This document shows positions 7,497 through 9,754 of a stretch of DNA of 9,754 bases, piece after piece. Made by a program: the position numbers and the translations under genes. The stretch comes from Verrucomicrobiota bacterium. GTDB taxonomy: Bacteria; Verrucomicrobiota; Verrucomicrobiia; Chthoniobacterales; UBA10450. Location: assembly GCA_003219355.1 (NCBI GenBank), contig QHOQ01000104.1, positions 1-9,754 of the forward strand, written 5' to 3'. Numbering within the stretch: position 1 is the first letter of the stretch; every line of letters begins with the position of its first letter. The notes under the pieces are model-generated. The model saw nothing but the letters and a program-made list of their open reading frames with translations, made no database searches and was not told the DNA's origin.

Positions 7497-7540
7497 GGGA
7501 CGCCGTTGGCGTCCCGTGAGAAGCAGACTGCTCCCCTACA
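7492..7540. repeat. palindromic double-hairpin element C, carrying the stop codons of two converging genes
   Basis: The element is 49 bases long. The ends TGTAGGGGA (7492-7500) and TCCCCTACA (7532-7540) are perfect inverted repeats. Inside, GGGACGCC-GTT-GGCGTCCC (7497-7515) is a perfect 8-base stem, and AGCA-GAC-TGCT (7522-7532) is a shorter, decayed one. It fills the whole gap between yhaM and the methyltransferase. TAG at 7494-7496 stops yhaM on the plus strand, and its mirror image at 7536-7538 stops the methyltransferase on the minus strand. It may act as a two-way transcription barrier, although neither side has a T-run. Confidence 0.88.
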
Positions 7541-8357
7541 AAGAAAGGCGCCGTTTCGCTTCTGCCAGATAAGTCTTATCGATTTCGAATCCGATAAACC
7601 TTTTCACGCCGCAGTACTGCGCAGCGATCGCTGAATTTCCGATCCCCAGAAATGGATCAAGCATCGTCTGCACGTACGACACTCCGTGCAACTTGATGCA
7701 CCATTCGGCCAGTTGCACCGGAAACGTCGCGGGGTGTGGTCGTTCCTTCGCTCGGTTCTGAATTGTCTCGTACGGAATGAACCAGGTATTCCCTCTGCAT
7801 CGCAGATCGCTCCCGCGCGTGTGACGCCAGCGAGAAATGTTGCTTTTGTCCTGATACGGAACACCGAGCGCAAGCCGATCGATTTCGACGCGACCCGTCT
7901 TCGTGAAATGAAAAATATATTCGTGGCAGTCATTTAGGAATCGCTTGGAGCTGATCGGCTTGAAATGGCCGTGTGATTGAGCGTCGCCTTCTCGATCTTG
8001 AATCGTGATCGCTTTGATCCAGTGAATTGTGTTCTGCAAAACAAACAGATCGCGCAACGCGATGACGATTTCATGCGGCAGCATCGGGTTCGATGGCGCA
8101 GACCCGATGTTGAGGAAAAATGAGCCACTCGGCTTTAGGATTCTTTGCGCTTGTGAGGCCCATTCTCGGGACCATTGCAGATACGATTGTCGATCTTGCC
8201 GGTCGGAAAATTTACCGTAGCGAATGCCGAGATTGTAAGGCGGCGACGTCACAACAAGATCGACATGTGCATTCGGGAGCTGCGACATTCCTTTGACGCA
8301 ATCTTCGCGGCGAAGATCGAATCGAGTCACGAAATGAAACTGACCGAAGTCGTTCAA
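7536..8357 (-). CDS. orphan DNA methyltransferase, beta class (N4-cytosine or N6-adenine)
   Basis: This 273-residue S-adenosylmethionine-dependent DNA methyltransferase shows catalytic motif IV TSPPYN (residues 37-42) first, then the motif X-like HPATFPVQLAEWCI (208-221), then the cofactor-binding motif I DPFLGIGNSAIAA (234-246) and motif II FIGFEID (254-260). That order defines the beta class. TSPPY is common in N4-cytosine enzymes but also occurs in N6-adenine ones, so the modified base is open. No restriction endonuclease gene is next to it, so it is an orphan in this window. There is no ATG upstream of motif IV except a late Met24: TTG 8357 or GTG 8330 must be used, and 8357 keeps more of the N-terminal strand. 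No Shine-Dalgarno is visible. It is bracketed by elements C and D, and its TAG stop comes from C. Confidence 0.9.
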   Translation of the reverse strand: MNDFGQFHFVTRFDLRREDCVKGMSQLPNAHVDLVVTSPPYNLGIRYGKFSDRQDRQSYLQWSREWASQAQRILKPSGSFFLNIGSAPSNPMLPHEIVIALRDLFVLQNTIHWIKAITIQDREGDAQSHGHFKPISSKRFLNDCHEYIFHFTKTGRVEIDRLALGVPYQDKSNISRWRHTRGSDLRCRGNTWFIPYETIQNRAKERPHPATFPVQLAEWCIKLHGVSYVQTMLDPFLGIGNSAIAAQYCGVKRFIGFEIDKTYLAEAKRRLSL

Positions 8358-8372
8358 TTCGTACAGCGGAAA

Positions 8373-8423
8373 TTGTAGCCGGCGTCGTTGACGCCGGACC
8401 GCGATCAGCGATCGCGGCTACAA
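8373..8423. repeat. palindromic double-hairpin element D (methyltransferase-thiG gap)
   Basis: This is the cleanest of the four elements, 51 bases long. TTGTAGCC (8373-8380) and GGCTACAA (8416-8423) close it as a perfect 8-base terminal stem. Two perfect hairpins with 3-base loops overlap it: CCGGCGTC-GTT-GACGCCGG (8379-8397) and CCGCGATC-AGC-GATCGCGG (8399-8417), separated by one A. It lies between two divergent genes, 15 bases upstream of the TTG start of the methyltransferase and 72 bases upstream of thiG. Convergent-gene termination therefore cannot be its general role. It could influence both promoters or be a selfish element. Confidence 0.9.
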
Positions 8424-8495
8424 CCATCTGTGCCACAGGCGGGATATACGTGTTACGAATTCGCGAGTGCCGATAAATTCGTTTATGTTTTTGTA
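8424..8495 (+). other. thiG upstream region, no thiamine riboswitch seen
   Basis: These 72 bases separate element D from the thiG start. I see no element resembling the conserved TPP riboswitch core, no Shine-Dalgarno, and no well-spaced -35/-10 pair, although GATAAA (8472-8477) and TATGTT (8484-8489) are AT-rich -10-like hexamers. A thiG promoter must lie here or within element D if the gene is transcribed on its own. Confidence 0.4.
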
Positions 8496-9284
8496 ATGGC
8501 GGACAAGCCTTCAAAATTGAAGATTGCCGATCGCGAGTTCACTTCGCGATTGCTCGTTGGCACGGGGAAATTTGCTTCGAACGAGCTGATGCGCGACGCG
8601 CTGATCGGCAGCGGTACCGAGCTGGTGACGGTCGCGCTGCGCCGGGTCGATCTTTCCGGCAAAGGCGACCCCTACGCGAACATTGTCGATTTTATCGATC
8701 CGAAACGTTTCCTTCTTTTGCCGAATACAAGCGGCGCGCGCAATGCGACCGAGGCGGTGCGCCTGGCGCGGCTGGCCGCAAGTGCAGGCTTGCCGACATG
8801 GATCAAGCTTGAGATTCACCCAGATCCGCGCTACCTGCTGCCCGATTCGGTTGAGACGCTGGCGGCCGCCGAAATTCTGGTGAAGGAAGGATTCACGGTT
8901 CTCCCGTACATCAATGCCGATCCGGTGTTGGCGAAACGATTGCAGGACGTGGGCACCGCTACTGTGATGCCGCTCGGTTCGCCAATCGGCAGCAACCGCG
9001 GAATCGAAACGCGTCCACAGATCGAGATCATTATCGAACAGGCGACCGTGCCGGTGGTGGTCGATGCCGGACTCGGCGCGCCAAGTCAGGCGGCGGAAGC
9101 GATGGAGATGGGTGCCGATGCGGTGCTGGTCAACACTGCAATCGCAATCGCTTCCGATCCTGTTCGCATGGCAAAAGCATTTAAAAAGGCCATCGAAGCA
9201 GGACGTGAAGCCCGCGAAATCGGGTTGGCTGAAAAATTAAGCGCGGCTGCAGCGACAAGCCCGCTGACCGGATTTTTGTCTTAA
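8496..9284 (+). CDS. thiG: thiazole synthase
   Basis: This 262-residue TIM-barrel enzyme forms the thiazole phosphate of thiamine from 1-deoxy-D-xylulose 5-phosphate, dehydroglycine and sulfur carried on ThiS-thiocarboxylate, in the cytoplasm. Landmarks are SRLLVGTGKF near the N-terminus, LPNTSGARNATEAVRLARLA (76-95), the Schiff-base Lys104 in WIKLEIHPD, GSPIGSNRGI, the phosphate-binding GLGAPSQAAEAMEMGADAVL segment and NTAIAIASDP. The frame is open from TTG 8388 inside element D, but the added 36 residues do not resemble ThiG; ATG 8496 gives the normal start. It stands alone: no thiS, thiH/thiO, thiF or thiC is adjacent, so its partners are elsewhere. The rhodanese/SufE pair at the other end could feed sulfur to this pathway only indirectly (inference). 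Confidence 0.96.
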   Translation: MADKPSKLKIADREFTSRLLVGTGKFASNELMRDALIGSGTELVTVALRRVDLSGKGDPYANIVDFIDPKRFLLLPNTSGARNATEAVRLARLAASAGLPTWIKLEIHPDPRYLLPDSVETLAAAEILVKEGFTVLPYINADPVLAKRLQDVGTATVMPLGSPIGSNRGIETRPQIEIIIEQATVPVVVDAGLGAPSQAAEAMEMGADAVLVNTAIAIASDPVRMAKAFKKAIEAGREAREIGLAEKLSAAAATSPLTGFLS

Positions 9285-9314
9285 CCGAGACCGAGTGAAT
9301 TTTCCGAGCGGTTG

Positions 9315-9350
9315 AGCACTGCATCCTCAACAAATGATGCGTGCTTGTTT
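9315..9350 (+). terminator. candidate terminator after thiG
   Basis: AGCACTGCATC (9315-9325) pairs with GATGCGTGCT (9336-9345), with one bulged base and a 10-base loop, followed by TTGTTT. Its position 31 bases after the thiG stop suits an intrinsic terminator. The stem is imperfect and the T-tract is short and interrupted, so this is tentative. Confidence 0.4.
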
Positions 9351-9376
9351 CCTATCCCCAATGCTCAGATTTGACT

Positions 9377-9409
9377 CCTCCCTTTCTTGCAACGCCGGGA
9401 TTAGGGAGG
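9377..9409. repeat. inverted repeat at the thiG-tatA junction
   Basis: CCTCCCT (9377-9383) and AGGGAGG (9403-9409) are perfect 7-base inverted repeats separated by 19 bases. The last stem base overlaps the T of the tatA TAA stop on the minus strand. There is no T-run on either side. It may help terminate tatA, but it lacks the enclosed hairpins of elements A-D. Confidence 0.4.
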
Positions 9410-9646
9410 GGATATCTGCTCGCTTGTCGTGTCGATTAGTTTTGGCTGCGCTACCCCGCGGGGGCCGGACTGACTTAGCTCCTTTTCAATCTCATCTCGG
9501 GCTGCGCTGAACTCCTTTACCGCTCGACCCATCCCTCGAGCGAGTTCGGGCAGCTTCTTCGCGCCGAAGAGAAGGAACACGATGAGGAGGATTACCATCA
9601 TGTCCGGCCCGGCAAAATTCAGGATACTGGCGATCATTGTATTCAT
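9401..9646 (-). CDS. tatA: twin-arginine translocase subunit TatA/TatE family
   Basis: This 81-residue protein has the classic TatA plan: a short N-terminus, one membrane helix (about residues 13-28, MMVILLIVFLLF), the hinge FGAKKLPELARGMG (27-40) and an amphipathic helix (about 37-58) followed by a polar tail. TatA forms the pore-like assembly that moves folded proteins across the inner membrane with TatBC. The conserved FGAKKLPELAR motif and short length favour TatA over TatB. ATG 9646 begins the reading; a second ATG at residue 4 (9635-9637) is equally possible and neither has a clear ribosome binding site. tatC is not within view. The gene converges on thiG. Confidence 0.93.
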   Translation of the reverse strand: MNTMIASILNFAGPDMMVILLIVFLLFGAKKLPELARGMGRAVKEFSAARDEIEKELSQSGPRGVAQPKLIDTTSEQISPP

Positions 9647-9754
9647 AGCGATGTCTCAGTTCAACGGCATGTGTCCTTCACTCATTCATACCAATTCGGC
9701 AGAGTTATATTCCGAGAAAGTGATCTTTTGATCGTGTGCTCTGGCGAGTTTTTC
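9647..9754 (-). promoter_or_regulatory. tatA upstream region, nothing definite
   Basis: This 108-base stretch to the window edge should hold the tatA leader. GATC-TTTT-GATC (9722-9733) is a small hairpin and there is AT-rich sequence near 9706-9712, but I cannot assign a spaced promoter pair. A 26-codon plus-strand frame from ATG 9650 has no supporting feature. Confidence 0.25.

Noticed and set aside
4768..8423. CRISPR-like array from the repeated palindromes
   Set aside because: The copies are hundreds of bases or more apart with different sequences and genes between them; there is no regular spacer arrangement and no cas gene.
8388..8495. 36-residue N-terminal extension of thiG from TTG 8388
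   Set aside because: It begins inside the loop of a hairpin in element D and does not resemble ThiG; ATG 8496 matches the family.
8424..8495. TPP riboswitch upstream of thiG
   Set aside because: The available 72 bases do not show the conserved TPP aptamer core, and element D occupies the rest of the gap.

Overview
The window is a 9.75 kb stretch of housekeeping genes from what looks like a chromosome of moderately high GC content. No phage, insertion sequence, CRISPR array, tRNA or rRNA is visible. I recognise nine complete protein genes and one possible 3' end at the left edge. None of the nine starts has a well-spaced Shine-Dalgarno sequence. That, together with small palindromic elements in several intergenic gaps, would fit a soil Verrucomicrobiota-type genome (Chthoniobacterales or Udaeobacter-like). 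The taxonomic guess is inference only, because there is no marker gene here that I can place.

Layout, left to right. Positions 1-137 hold a possible gene end and a hairpin. Then come an SseA-type rhodanese (138-1004) and a SufE-like protein (1012-1527), only 7 bases apart and apparently a persulfide-handling pair. The large subunit of carbamoyl-phosphate synthase, carB (1579-4773), follows without carA. Next are a secreted cyclophilin peptidyl-prolyl isomerase (4855-5472), an N-carbamoylputrescine amidase-like protein (5577-6440) and, 3 bases later, a YhaM-type OB-fold/HD 3'-5' exoribonuclease (6444-7496). An orphan beta-class DNA methyltransferase (7536-8357) lies on the minus strand, convergent with yhaM. 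It is divergent from thiG, thiazole synthase (8496-9284), which in turn is convergent with tatA (9401-9646, minus).

The most unusual content is non-coding. Four intergenic gaps (4768-4830, 5472-5575, 7492-7540, 8373-8423) each carry an element built from complementary ends, often containing GTAG...CTAC, enclosing smaller hairpins. Their sequences differ but their plan is similar. Several overlap stop codons. The copy at 7492-7540 supplies the TAG stop of both converging genes, one from each arm. Two copies bracket the orphan methyltransferase.

The second notable point is the amidase: its Lys and Cys catalytic residues are present, but the segment that should carry the catalytic Glu is missing, apparently by a clean in-frame deletion of about a dozen codons. 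A strong inverted repeat also abuts its start codon.

Functionally the genes touch sulfur transfer (SseA, SufE and, through ThiS-thiocarboxylate, ThiG), pyrimidine/arginine precursor synthesis (CarB), polyamine synthesis (amidase), RNA turnover (YhaM), envelope protein folding and export (cyclophilin, TatA) and DNA modification. Apart from the sseA-sufE pair, the neighbours do not form one obvious pathway.
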